Below are positions 1-11,190 of a stretch of DNA of 64,000 bases, one piece after another. Origin of the DNA: Acholoe squamosa (Eukaryota > Annelida > Polychaeta > Phyllodocida > Polynoidae); contig OX439045.1 of assembly GCA_949317995.1 (NCBI GenBank), positions 47,387,693 through 47,451,692 on the forward strand, in the 5' to 3' direction. The translations under genes were made by a program, and so were the position numbers. The notes below the pieces were generated by a model, which was not told where the DNA came from, ran no database searches, and was given only the letters and a program-made list of their open reading frames with translations. The stretch's first letter is position 1. Every line of letters starts with the position of its first letter.

Positions 1-390
1 AGCTGGTTAACTGCCTGTATGTTGGGGACATGATATTTAACATGACCTGTCAATTATCCCCTGTTTTCACCCTCACACACAAGAGGGCATACTAACCACT
101 GATATTGTCTACCTGCCTCTTTTATACAGATGTTTGGTGTATAGATTGTGCTGGAAAAATAAGAATCTGCATCTATTTGCTCCACTTTAGAACAAAATCA
201 AATTTTAGTTTTCTCATTGATGATCATCTAAACATTTTCAACCAAGTGTGAACACATCCAGTGATTGCATAAAAAGAAGGTATTGGCCTAAATCCATGGT
301 CTGCATAAATTTCTATGCCACCACTATAAATAAGGTATTGCAGTTTGCATCTAGAGGGAGCCTGTGTGCAGTACTAAATATTACTAAATG
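1..390. other. No recognised feature
   Basis: This is AT-rich sequence upstream of the long-TIR element. I see no coding frame, RNA gene or repeat that I can support. Confidence 0.5.
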
Positions 391-396
391 CCTGGA

Positions 397-880
397 AGTA
401 GTATAGTATGTATCGGAACGGGACTATAGTTAAGTACTGTTTATTACTCACTCGACCTGCAGCCAATCAGAGACCTCCATTTGGTCACTTGACCTGTGAT
501 GTCACAAGGGGGTGTGGCCTAATATGCATAATAGGCCACGTCCCCTTGGACCTATGACATCACAGGTGACCTTGACCGTTGATCTCATTTGCATAATAGG
601 CCACACCCCCTTGACCTATGACGTCACAGGTGACCTTGACCGTTGATCTCATTTGCATAATAGGCCACATCCCCTTGACCTATGACGTCACAGGTGACAT
701 TGACCTCATTTGTATAATAGATTGTGTTTTTTTTAGAGGACAAGTTGAAATTAATACTCCTATTGGTTTCTCTTTAGAAAACATCTGTAAATAGTCTTTT
801 AATGAATTGAGGTCTTTATGAAAATTTTGTTTTAACAACGGCGCTTTAAAGAATTCACTGAAATATAAAACCAATTTTAT
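397..880. repeat. Left terminal inverted repeat of the 8.9-kb element
   Basis: This arm is matched in reverse complement by 8780-9269. Shared blocks, from outside in, are the AGTAGTATAG terminus, a CGGAAnGGGACTATAGT block, a CCAAT-containing block (GCCAATCAGAG), the CRE-bearing tandem units, and an inner block around 725-875. The arms differ by small indels and in the number of internal tandem units. Confidence 0.8.
530..716. promoter_or_regulatory. Three tandem units of about 65 bp with CRE, ERR/SF-1-like and octamer-like sites
   Basis: Units start near 530, 596 and 660. Each holds TGACGTCA or a one-base variant (554-561, 619-626, 683-690). This is followed by TGACCTTGA, the reverse complement of the SF-1/ERR site TCAAGGTCA (degenerate in unit 3), and then ATTTGCAT, an octamer-like site (degenerate in unit 3). 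A CCAAT box lies just outside at about 474. The same sites recur in the right arm, at 8968-8975, 9032-9039 and 9089-9096 for the CRE. The motif matches are seen in the sequence; activity as an enhancer or promoter is inference. Confidence 0.5.
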
Positions 881-1149
881 TTATTAGGGCAAGCTGAAAG
901 CTTGCCCCCCTTAAAAAGGGTAAAAGTGTTTTTTTTTTATTAAGTATACCTTGTTGGGTGTGAAATTTATATTAAAAGGATGATGATGGAGATGATGCCC
1001 ATAAAGTTGATGAAGGTCGGAGGAGAAGAAGCCGCAGGAGGTGGGAGTTTCTGCAGTTTATCTCTGTGAGAACTGCGACATCACATTCAACAACGAGAGA
1101 GAGCTTCGTCTACCACGATCACCCTGCTTTTACCTTGATGCTAGTCTCT

Positions 1150-1510
1150 TTATATAGTCATGTGTGAGGGAGTAGTCATATAAAAGGTGTGTAAGGCGAC
1201 ATGCGTTGAACGTCGGAATAACGTAAGGAGTGGGTGGCGCCACCTTTTGTAAAACGGCGTAGTAACAGTAATGAGTGGGTGGCGCTTTGATGGAGGTGGT
1301 TTAGATTTAGAGGGACCATGACGGGTAAAATCGACAAGGGGACAAGGCCACTTCTTAAAATCAAGAAGGGACATAAGGTTAAGAGACAAGTGACAAATGG
1401 GAGTTTTTAAAATCGACAAAGGGCACAGGCCTGGAGACAAGGGACAAGAGGCACTTATTAAATTTGACAAGGGACATGGGGTTGAGAGACAAGAGACAAA
1501 GACCATTTCT
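1150..1510. repeat. Degenerate GACAAGGGACA-type repeats inside the long-TIR element
   Basis: The stretch repeats variants of 'aaatcgacaaggggacaagg' and 'gagacaagagacaa' several times. The minus-strand open frame across it is Pro/Leu/Ser-rich and looks like a by-product of the repeat, so I do not call a gene. Confidence 0.4.
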
Positions 1511-2028
1511 TAGACACAACAATGGACATGGGACCCCTCCTGTCCACGGCCCTATTTAGAGAATCCTGCCGTAAAAAAAGTTAAACAGCTGAAAACTAGA
1601 CCTAATAAAGGCGCTTTTACCAGTGGAGTGGATTTTTAGGACAAACTTTTGGGGTATCAACGGTCACATGATGTATTAACACGCACATGTCACGTGAGCA
1701 CACAGCAAAGACCGACTGTAATTAGTTACAACGAGTTTTAATGCTGGTGAAAAAACTCAAGGAAATCTTATTGAGTTTGTGGACAATATTGAAAAACTAC
1801 CTGATGGAGCATCCTTTAGTGTAAGTACCAAGAAAAGATTTAATTCTACAACACATTTGGTGCATTCTGGTGTATTTTTAGACCCAAAATTAGAATTTAC
1901 CATGTACACAGACATGGTACTGATACTATATATTCAGTTCATTAAACCTATAGATACTACAGAGGACGCTAGTGTCAGTTTTCAAAATACCCCTGGTTTA
2001 TAGGGGTAGATTTTGGAAGTTCTAGTGT

Positions 2029-2609
2029 CTATAGTTGACTTACAGGAGCAGTATTAGCAGTAGTGTATCTTTCTTTTATGTGTATACCATACGCTGCATT
2101 GCCCATTAACTTGTAGCATTGCGGATAATCACTACAGCAATCGAGTGTGTCTGTGTCTATGTCAACTGTAGTGTAGTTTTCACCAGCACGGTCTTTTTCA
2201 GCACGAAGGTGAAAATACTCCATTGCAGCAGCAACACTGGTGTCACCTTCCTTACAAGTAACAGCAGCAGCAGCTTCATTAGCAGCAGCGTTTACGTCAG
2301 TTGTAGTTTCTCCAGCGTAAGAGTGATAATGACCATCAGCAATAGGAGCAGCAGCATGGTTTACGTCACTTAGGTCAGCTGTAGTTTCACCAGCACGGTC
2401 TTCTCCAACGTGAGGGTGATAATGCTTAACATCAGTAGTAGCAGTAGCACCAGCAGCAGTAGCAGTAGCAGTGTATTTTTTCAGATATGTACCGTACACT
2501 GCATTGCTTATACACCTATAGCAATCTTGTTTTTTTTTATGTTTATATCAGCTGTAGTGTAACTACTAGAGAAGTTTTCATCAGCAGCAACACTGGTATT
2601 ACCTTCCTT

Positions 2610-2651
<42 letters not shown>

Positions 2652-2903
2652 AGTTCCACCTTCATTAACAGAACCATCTACGTCAGTTGTAGTTTCTCTA
2701 GCGTCATCATCAGCAGCAGCAGCAGCGTCTACGTCACTTACTACGTCAGCTGTAGTTTCACCAGCACGGTTTTCTCCAGTGTGAGGGTGATACTGCTTAA
2801 CATCAGCAGTAGCAGTAACACCTACATTAGCTACTTCATTAACACCAGCAGCAGTAGTACCACTTTCATCAGTAGCAGCAGGTACATAGCGCGGTCGTAG
2901 CAA
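2029..2903 (-). pseudogene. Tandemly duplicated Ala/Thr-rich frame with a PolB-like NxxYG motif
   Basis: Two minus-strand open frames (2029-2499 and 2508-2903) are diverged copies of one unit of about 450-480 bp. Both carry the block YHPHxGExRAGETTAD, and each begins or ends near a CYxxxxNAxYG motif. One copy reads KLMGNAAYG, which resembles the Kx3NSxYG motif of family-B DNA polymerases, the polymerase type of Polintons. The rest is low-complexity Ala, Thr and Asp coded by an expanded AGC/ACT trinucleotide run. No other polymerase motif could be placed in order. I read this as an inflated, non-functional fragment. The polymerase link is weak and the duplication is clear. Confidence 0.3.
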
Positions 2904-3041
2904 GTAAGGAGATGTATGAGACCGCCTGTTAACAGTAGAGCCGATGTCATTAGCAGCAGGAGCAGACGTAGTAAATTTTTACATCACATAACTCGTAAGT
3001 AGAAGTAGGAGCGCTTGCATCCTCGGTCCTTAGCTGTAGCT

Positions 3042-3278
3042 TTAATAGTTGGTGTTGAACACAGGGTGATGGTTAAAGAGAGAGTGTGAGTGAATGAAAT
3101 TTTTTTCCTTCCTTATATACCCCTTTGGAGATAAGCCCCTTACTGTAGTTTTGAATAGATGAAAGACATCTAATCCTGTAGTTACAGACAGAGACGGTCG
3201 CTTGGTAGGTTGATCTCCTATAAACCCAACTTCACAGGGGGAAATAAACAATAGGAGAATTAGAAAACTTAACTCCAC
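3042..3278 (-). CDS. Unrecognised small open frame in the long-TIR element
   Basis: This is a 78-residue frame with a hydrophobic N-terminal stretch (SFLILLLFISPC) that could be a signal peptide. I recognise no family. It may be a remnant of a larger gene of the element, or chance. Confidence 0.15.
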   Translation of the reverse strand: MELSFLILLLFISPCEVGFIGDQPTKRPSLSVTTGLDVFHLFKTTVRGLSPKGYIRKEKNFIHSHSLFNHHPVFNTNY

Positions 3279-3378
3279 TTTTACATCATCAAAAGGGAAG
3301 GTGGTTCAAAGGAAAAAAGTTCCGGGGTACTTTAAGCCTATATATAAGCCTTACTTGGTTTGATCTCATAGTCACAAA

Positions 3379-3849
3379 TGTGACCCAGCCTTACAAAAAT
3401 GGTACAAAAGTCGCACATACAAAATGTTTAGTTATTGATATATTCATTTACAGGTCATTAAGAGCTTTCATTTGGTATATAACACTTGTATATTTTGAAC
3501 CAGGTGATCCTCTATGAAGCTTTTGTCTGTAAATTTAGTTGGATGAAGTAAAAATTAATTAAACTGAGATTATTTGACATATTAAACATATAATATTTTA
3601 TTAAACCTATATAAGACCTATATAATCCTATATAAGCATGAAAACGATAGAGTTTTATGTTTTTTAGGCATTTGGGGTTTAAATTAAGTTTGGTAAGGAA
3701 GACTTTTGGAAAATTTACCCATAGGTTAGGAAAATGCTTAAATATCAATTTTAAAAAAATTGATATTTTTGACACTATACAACTTGAGAAACCTTTATTT
3801 AGACTTCTAAATGTGCGACTTCAGTACCGCTTTGTTAGGATGGGTCAAA
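3379..3849. mobile_element. TGTGACCC-ended MITE, copy 1
   Basis: The left end reads TGTGACCCAGCCTTACAAA and the right end is its imperfect inverse, ending near GGATGGGTCAAA. Both ends carry the subterminal AAGTCGCACAT / ATGTGCGACTT pair, so the TIR is about 40 bp. It matches 16011-16476 and 41812-42268 along its length. It has no coding capacity and is nested inside the 8.9-kb element. Confidence 0.8.
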
Positions 3850-4259
3850 TATCCTCCTTTGGTAGGGCGTCTGCCCTTTATTCTTAACCGTAGCTGTAGT
3901 GAGTTAACCCATCAAAACACTTTTGATTTCTCTCTTACAAGATTATATTTCCCTTTGTCGTTAACCACCCCTGTAGTTTTTGTATACAGACAAAACTTTG
4001 AACACCTTAATCTCCTAACGTTCCATTATCCTCTTATACATGTAAGACACATTAAGGTAATTACTACAGTTGTTACACCTGTTATCCCACCTGATACCTT
4101 TATAATCCCAAAAAAGCGTTTTTCCTTTTTCATGTTGAGTAATCCAGGGCAAAAGGATCCAGGTGAAAACAGGATTAGTTCATTCTCTTGAATATATAAA
4201 GAACCCTGATTTTTTTTGGAAGGGCAGATCACGTCGACTCTCTCCTTTGACAGCATCAG

Positions 4260-4352
4260 TGGTAGGGTAGCAAAAGCAAAAACATGAGCAGCGGTAGGAG
4301 CATGTATAGCGACAGGAGTGAGTGGAGCAACAGCACCAGTAAAAGTATGTAC

Positions 4353-4383
<31 letters not shown>

Positions 4384-4745
4384 AGCTGTTAGCATGGTAC
4401 ATGACTGTAGGGTTGCCCGGGTTTTCACTAGGGCTAAATTTAACCCTTTAAAGACCGCTGATGCGTTAATGCATTTTGACTATTGGTTGTCATGATGCAC
4501 CAATGAATTGGAACTTTATGCCAACCCTCTAGGAGTATAGGTGCTGCAGTAGCAGCAGCAGCAGTATGTGCATGTGCAGCAGCAGCAGTAGCAGCAGTAA
4601 CCAGCAGCAGCAGTAACCAGCAGCAGTAGCAGCAGTATAGCACAGCAGCAGGAGCACCGCAGCAGAAGCAGCAGGAGCAGCAGCAGCAGTAAGTACAACA
4701 GTAGTGACAGTAGTAGCTAAGGCGAGCAAAACTAGCGTAAAGGGG
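4260..4745. repeat. AGC (CAG) trinucleotide-rich tract
   Basis: Interrupted (AGC)n runs occur at about 4355-4385, 4545-4600 and 4610-4700. The long Cys-, Leu- or Ala-rich open frames across them arise from the repeat in three frames and are not called as genes. The same trinucleotide bias marks 2225-2900, so the expansion is a property of this element. Confidence 0.75.
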
Positions 4746-5149
4746 TGGTAGTAAAAAGAAGCAGTAGCAGTAGAATTAGACGCAGTAAATGATCATAGTA
4801 GAAGTAGTACTAGTAGAGGTACAAAAAAAACACCAGTGTTACCCCCATGTAAGGTACTTGGAGAACTACTACCAACCTTAAACTATAAACCCAGACAACC
4901 AATACATGCATGTGCTATGGATATAATAAACAGAAATTTGTCACAAAAAATATGAAAAAAGAAAGAATAGTTGGTAGATTTGTGAGGTTTAAAGTTTGCC
5001 ACCAGGTGTTTCTGTGTAAGTGGGAACATTTTGTTTTTTAATATAATTTAGTACTTGATCAAAGTAATTCCTTTGAATAACCCATTCTATTTACCTTCAA
5101 ACAGTTTTTTTTTTCATGTCGCAGATTTGAATTTAATTGAGTCGACTGA

Positions 5150-6008
5150 CTATTTAATAGGTGCCCCTACCCCACTACAGTGTGAATACATCACCCCCTT
5201 TTTACCGCAATTTACTTTTGATTTTACCAAATGAGGATCCTTTATAGAATCCATGAAGGGTGTCCCTCCGCAAGAGACAGCGTAGACCTCCCCAACATAC
5301 ACTTTATTTATTGTCCTAACCGGTACTTGTAAACCCATTACCTTTTCTTTTCCAAAAATGGTGTAATCAAAAATATAATCTCATTGATGACTGTATCTGA
5401 TCATTTCAAATGTGTAGAAACGTATAAAAGTAAAGTCTACAACGTTTAACACTGTTGGAACAAAAATAACAACGTATTTATGTAAAGTTCGATCTGATTT
5501 AGACCCAAAAATGATGACCCTTGGAAAGTTCTTTACTACACCAATAGCGTCTCCATCTGGTGGCAAACAGCGGTACTACTACTCCTAGTACTGTATGTAT
5601 GACATGGGTGGTTCTGTAGAGAAGCTATATGATCCTTTGCACATAATTGTCCAACCCAAAAGGGACAGGTCACTACTACTGTGAATATATTGTCTGTGTA
5701 TAACTTCCTGGGTGCAGATTGAATTCAATCCACTATACCCGACACTTAAACGTACTGTTACGGTATGATCTAAATGCAACACAAACAGCATCATGTTCTA
5801 AATGATACATCAGACACACCATGATGGAAGAATAGGTAATTAATTGGTTAAAGGGGTGGTTCTGTAGAGAACCTGTTGTGTGACAGCGTTTTCCCAGTGA
5901 CAGCGTTTCCCTCAGTTTCATAATTACTGAGACAGTCGGACCTGTGTGCCGAAATAGTTTAACCTGTAAAAAAATACAGGTTGCTATAGCAGCAGCAACT
6001 GGTGTCAC
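5150..6008 (-). pseudogene. Chain of short minus-strand frames, unrecognised
   Basis: Open frames at 5733-6008, 5585-5794, 5381-5566 and 5150-5338 lie in series on the minus strand, separated by stops and frame changes, with mixed non-repetitive amino-acid content (for example RVIIFGSKSD). This pattern fits one or two broken genes of the surrounding element. I could not match any to a known Polinton protein, so the family is left open. Confidence 0.25.
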
Positions 6009-6139
6009 TGTAGAAAAACAAAGTCTGGCTTATGGAAAACCCCATCGCGATGGATGGTGCACCAGCTGCCTAAGCGGCGCCCATGCTTACATCACCCTCA
6101 CTCAATACTACTTGTAAAACTTTGACATTTACCTAAAAG

Positions 6140-6340
6140 GTGTCGACCAATGTGGACCTTGTTTATAGTTTACTTGAAGTTCTTTCGGCGAAAGAAACCG
6201 CTTCAGGTGTTAGGTCTGTATTTTTTAAACAATACCTAAAGGAAATTGATATAGTACAATGTCAATATCAATCTAATTTACATCAATCGATGCGTATGGT
6301 AAGCGAAAAGTCCAACCAAGCTCCTAGTGACATCACCTAG
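6140..6340 (+). CDS. Unrecognised 66-residue frame
   Basis: This is a short plus-strand frame of balanced composition with no motif I can name. It could be a gene fragment of the element or chance. Confidence 0.12.
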   Translation: MSTNVDLVYSLLEVLSAKETASGVRSVFFKQYLKEIDIVQCQYQSNLHQSMRMVSEKSNQAPSDIT

Positions 6341-8779
6341 TGAGAAGTCGAGGAACTAATTGTTGCCTTTGGTTCAATTAGGGCGTTGGACCCCAGTAGT
6401 AGGTATGGTACTGAGGTCAACGCTGTCTCTTGCGGGGTCACAGCCTTACCAGCAGTGACCCCCTTCACTACACGCCCCCCCTTTTAAAGGGGGGCTCTCA
6501 ACCATGGATCGGTCAAGGCTGCAAGTTCCCAACAAACAGGTACCCCACCACCTGTCTCGGCGCAATGAGAGGGTAAGGTGTGTATGTGGTCCCAGTCTGG
6601 CTGCATGGTACTTGTAACAGATATAGAGTTATTGAAACGGTAGTGTTAACAAAACAGCTCTGTATTCCACACTATTAACGACAAACACACAATTCTTTGG
6701 ACATTAAAGCATGTCCGACAACATACTTCTTTTATCAAAACAAGAATTAAACGTCTACACACAACGTTGAATTTATTGCAATGAAATACATGTTACATTG
6801 GTCAAGTGATTGTCTCAAGATAGAAATAGTGGCGCCATCTTAAGCTACTTAAGGACAACGGTTTAATTAAAACATTCACCACCAGGTGCCGGTAGCATAA
6901 ACCTTTTATACCGTCCTATGTAGTATACACACAACCAAATGTATTATAGATGTATAGTTTATCAATTTATTTAACACAACACAGCTTAATACTACCAAGA
7001 TTACTTTTATATGATCTACAGTGATCTAAAATTCACAATCATGCATAAATAATCTTCACATTAGTCGCATTATAAAACTACACCACTTTTCAAACTGATT
7101 TAAAAGATAGATATATTCAACCTCACCATGAATCTAAATACCAAGGATCGGTTCAGTCTGCATGTTCCAACCAAGCGGGACTTGACCCCTTAAAGGGATC
7201 TCAGGTTTTCTTTAGAACCACTTTTAACAATAAAAAAATTCATCTTCAGGCCAGACCGGGAACCGAACACACTACCGACTGCACCACGCCTTCTGGCTTG
7301 GCACCAACGATTGGTTTATTGAATTTTTATCTCACCTCGTGCCTTCCGTAATATCGACACTCAAGGGTGAGAGCTCCCGCGGGTTGTATCCACACGGAAG
7401 TGAGATTACCCTTGTGGCGTTTTTGCCCGGACCCTAGTTTAGTGGGGAGGGGGAAAAAAATAATGGTAACCGAATGTATGGAAAGATAAAAAGCACGCCC
7501 CTATACATTTACCGAGGGAATGGTTCTTTAACATCCATCACTACATAGGATAGTGAGAGATGGACAGGTCTGTTTTAAGTCATTTGTCGAGTTCAGGGTT
7601 TTGCTTTAAATTTTTGCCATCACCACAGAAAAAAGGTGTAGGTCTACTCCCGACTCTGCCGGGGGCGATTGCAACAGGGCCGGACACATCAGGAGAGGAC
7701 CGGGGACATTCGGGCAGAGAATGGTGTAAGACGCCGTTAGCCTAATCGGTCAAGTAGGTAATGTGATATTAATATACTTTGGGTGTGCTATCCGCCACCA
7801 CATCAAACCTTGTGCGAATGAACGGACATCTGTCATCCCTACATAAATGAAATGGTATTTTCCAAACGGTACTGATATTTAAAAATAACCTTGGGATTCT
7901 ATTTTTAATGTACATGGGGTGGTCGCTAGTGTCCAAAGGTAAGACAGTAGGGACCCTGGATAATTTACAAAATAAATCGAAACCAACCACTTTGCATTTA
8001 TAAGTCAAAATAGTTTTTCTAACTGTTCAAAAAGACGGTGTGACAATGGGAAGTGGTGACAGATTTCTAGCATAAACCATATATGCTAGCGTCCACCTAG
8101 TTTTTCAGTGTGGTGGACAACGTCCACTCCTTGTTTCCTCCAAAATACGTCTGCCATATTTGGGGTGCTATAAATACTGATAAGTCAAAACAGGTGTAAT
8201 ACTTGAATACGTATGTATACGGTACCTGAGGACGTAGTTTTATTTAAAAAAAAAAAGATGTAATTCCGCCACAGGGTGCTAGGTGGTGTTGTGACGACTA
8301 CGCAAATTTAACGTAAATTAGTGGATGAGGGTGGGTATATAAGCTGATGCCGGGAAATGTTATAAACGGAGGCAGGCCACAGCATAAATCAGCAACACTC
8401 AGAACCACTCAAATACAAAGTGGGCTGGCAACCGACTGTTACGGCAGCTGGTATGCTAAGGGTAGTCGGTCCCCAGGCGACTTTACCCCTACATGTCCGT
8501 GAGCTGAGCTGCAAGCACGAGACCTGCTTCACCCTTTTCTACCAAAACTAATATTAAACCATCCCCATATCCTTCTATCTGGCCTGTGCATTGGTGGTAC
8601 TGAGCAAATACTAAGAAAAACAATTCTCATTTACTTTTAACCACTTGTTTGCTTCACCCTCTTTTATCCAACATCATTTCCTCACTCATCCCTTTTTGAT
8701 GTTAGTAAACCCACCTCTGACCTTAAGGTAGGGTCAACAATTTCCTAAATAGATTATATGTCTACTTACATACAACTGA
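6341..8779. other. Interior of the long-TIR element, no supported gene
   Basis: Only short broken frames are present (for example 7560-7745 plus and 7769-8008 minus). A motif around ATGGATCGGTCAAGGCTGCAAG (6503 onward) recurs diverged at about 7143, which suggests an internal duplication. Nothing else is recognised. Confidence 0.4.
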
Positions 8780-9269
8780 TAAATTGGTTTTATACTTCAG
8801 TGAATTCTTTAAAGCAGGGTTGTTAAAACAAAATGTTCATAAAGACCTCAATTCATTAAGAGACTATTGACAGATGTTTTCTAAAGAGAAACCAATAGGA
8901 GTATCAATTTCAACTTGTCCTCTAAAAAAAACACGGTCTATTATACAAATGAGGTCAAGTTCACCTGTGACGTCATAGGTCAAGGGGGCGTGGCCTATTA
9001 TGCAAATGAGGTCAAAGGTCAAGGTCGCCTGTGACGTCATAGGTCAAGGGGGCATGGCCTATTATGCAAAAGAGGCCATGCCCCCTTGTGACGTCACAGG
9101 TCACGTGACCAAATGGAGGCCTCTGATTGGCTTCAGGCCAGGCCCCCTTGTGATGTCACAGGTCACATGACCAAATGGAGGCCTCTGATTGGCTGCAGGT
9201 AGAGTGAGTATAGCTATAGTCCCATTCCGAGTATAACTATAGTCCCATTCCGATACATGCTATACTACT
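8780..9269. repeat. Right terminal inverted repeat of the 8.9-kb element
   Basis: This is the reverse complement of 397-880, with three TGACGTCA sites, one TGATGTCA variant (9151-9158) and a duplicated CCAAT-bearing block (about 9118-9200). A 21-bp block around TATAACTATAGTCCCATTCCG is also doubled at the outer edge. Confidence 0.8.
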
Positions 9270-9609
9270 CCTGGCACACTAGCCATCAGGTGGCGCTCAG
9301 GTGAGCAGGGCTGTCAAGGGCTGCCCAATGTACACGTTATACTGAGAAACTTTGGGCAGTTAGTGACTGCAATAGTGTAGGAAATGCAGTACACATGTCT
9401 CTGGTCGTATGACTCATAATTTATTGTATATTGATATATTCTCGGATCCTATTGTATTGTAAAATGCTGTTTTCCTTAAACAGCTTCACGTATTTATAAA
9501 TGGACATATAGGTATTCATATCTAAAGTAATGCATAATAATTTGTTATTTTAACAAAGGAGCGGTATCCCTTTTCCTTTAACACGGGCATACATATGATT
9601 GATAAGGTG

Positions 9610-10230
9610 AAGGTGTTAAAATTTTGTGAGCCAGCAAGCAGAAATGGAGGTTCCTACAAGATTTAGTACCTGATTTAGCCACCAGGGGGCACCACTATGG
9701 GCTGGATTGGAAAAAATATGCCTCAAACTGCTATATGCTACCTTTTGATGGAGAATACAATGGATTTTGATAAATTGTTATATTTGGGGTGGAAAGGGTT
9801 AAAATTTGTCATCTAAAAAGAATGTTTTTGGGCCTAAATTATAAGCATATTATTTTGTTGATTTCTGTTTCTATGGAAACATGATTTGCATTCTAGATAG
9901 GAAAATCAATGATCCCATTTGAAGGAACGTTTCACAAGGTTTACTATGGTGAAAAAAGAATGAAAATATTGTTTCCAGATCAAGATTTATAGGCAAAAGG
10001 ATAAAAATTTATGCTAGTTTAGCTAATAAGCATAAAATATGCGAATTATAGATGGATCTCATGACCTATTAGGCCTAGGGCTTATTAACATTCAGGATAT
10101 GGTTGTACTCACCCATATTTAGCAAGCCATTCCTCCAAAACTAACGGGAGTACCTTTTCATGCAATATATCACTGAGAAGCTTGTGATCAGTATTTTAAA
10201 GTTGACTTTTAGCACGGAGCACCCTTTCTC
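9610..10230. repeat. Interspersed repeat, also at about 37420-38020
   Basis: It shares GAGCCAGCAAGC, ACCAGGGGG, an ATGGAAACA block and a terminal AAGCT-TGA block with 37427-38020, in the same order. It looks like an old non-autonomous element, diverged and non-coding. Confidence 0.55.
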
Positions 10231-11190
10231 CTTGTCTCTTCACGTTTATTTATGAGTGTGTGCACAAAACTTGTGAAATTGAGGATTATAATTATATACC
10301 CTCTACCCTAGTACCTTATGTATAAGGGTATCCGCTGATGAATAGAAAATGCACCCTCACTTTCTGAAATTACAATAAAGGCACCGCTAGGGAGTATTTT
10401 CTGAACATTACTTTAATACCGTCCAATATTTTGAATCATCTCGTCTCTGGAGCACAGCCTGACTGTGGATCATTTGACACTATTGCACTTGCTCTTAGTT
10501 TCATGTATGATTTGTGGCCTATACTCATTATCATAATGATACTATACATAGTTGAATGAACGACAATGTTGTCTTTTCTGAACCCCCCAAAAAATATGGT
10601 TGGTTCTGATAACACCATAAGGGCCTACATGGGGAGAGGTAATGAAATTGACATGGTTATCAAACTGGTAATACAGCATCACTATAGACTGAACGGAAAA
10701 ATGTATCTGTCGAAGGCAATTTCTCATGTGACCCCTTTTGACAGTCAGTAGGTTAATTGTCCTAATTGTCGCCAACCGATTGCATTTGAAATTTTCTGTG
10801 AATGATTATGCTATTATGTTGTGCCTATATATGATATAGATGTACATAGATGTAAAGATAGATGTGTTTTTCTTGCATGATTGTGCACTAGTTTGTTTGA
10901 CCTAGGTCTGCAAGCGCACTCAAATGTACCATCCTTCAAGTAAGCTGCTATTTGAAATTATAAATCTAAACAATGCAGATGTACAGCGTGTGTAAAAGAT
11001 ATAAAATTGATATTGCTCTGTTGAAAATGTTTCAAGTATATCAGATTACTGGAGAAGGGCAAGATTCATCAACTCCCTCAACACCATAAATCAGGGATAC
11101 AAGGTCAGCTAGTCATTTCTCAAACCCTACGAGTGGCCTACTTCTGGTTCAATTTGGAGTGGTCATAGAGTGTGTCTGGGGTTCTCACTA
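10231..11190. other. No recognised feature
   Basis: This is non-coding AT-rich sequence. The short overlapping frames at 10436-10775 have no recognisable family. Confidence 0.4.

Larger units (their letters stand above)
391..9275. mobile_element. Polinton/Maverick-like element with long inverted ends, decayed
   Basis: The two ends of this 8.9-kb block are inverted copies of each other over about 480 bp. The element proper appears to run 397-9269. It starts AGTAGTATAG and ends CTATACTACT, and is flanked by CCTGGA (391-396) and CCTGGC (9270-9275), which match at 5 of 6 positions. Polintons are known for long TIRs, AG-type termini and 6-bp target duplications, so the class fits. No integrase, packaging ATPase, protease or capsid gene could be recognised, and the inside holds only short broken frames. 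Full Polintons are usually 15-20 kb, so this is a shortened or non-autonomous derivative. A different long-TIR DNA transposon remains possible. A 471-bp TIR element (3379-3849) is nested inside. Confidence 0.55.

Noticed and set aside
4180..4729. Long Cys-, Leu- and Ala-rich minus-strand frames
   Set aside because: They are open in several frames at once because of (AGC)n repeats, so they are composition artefacts.
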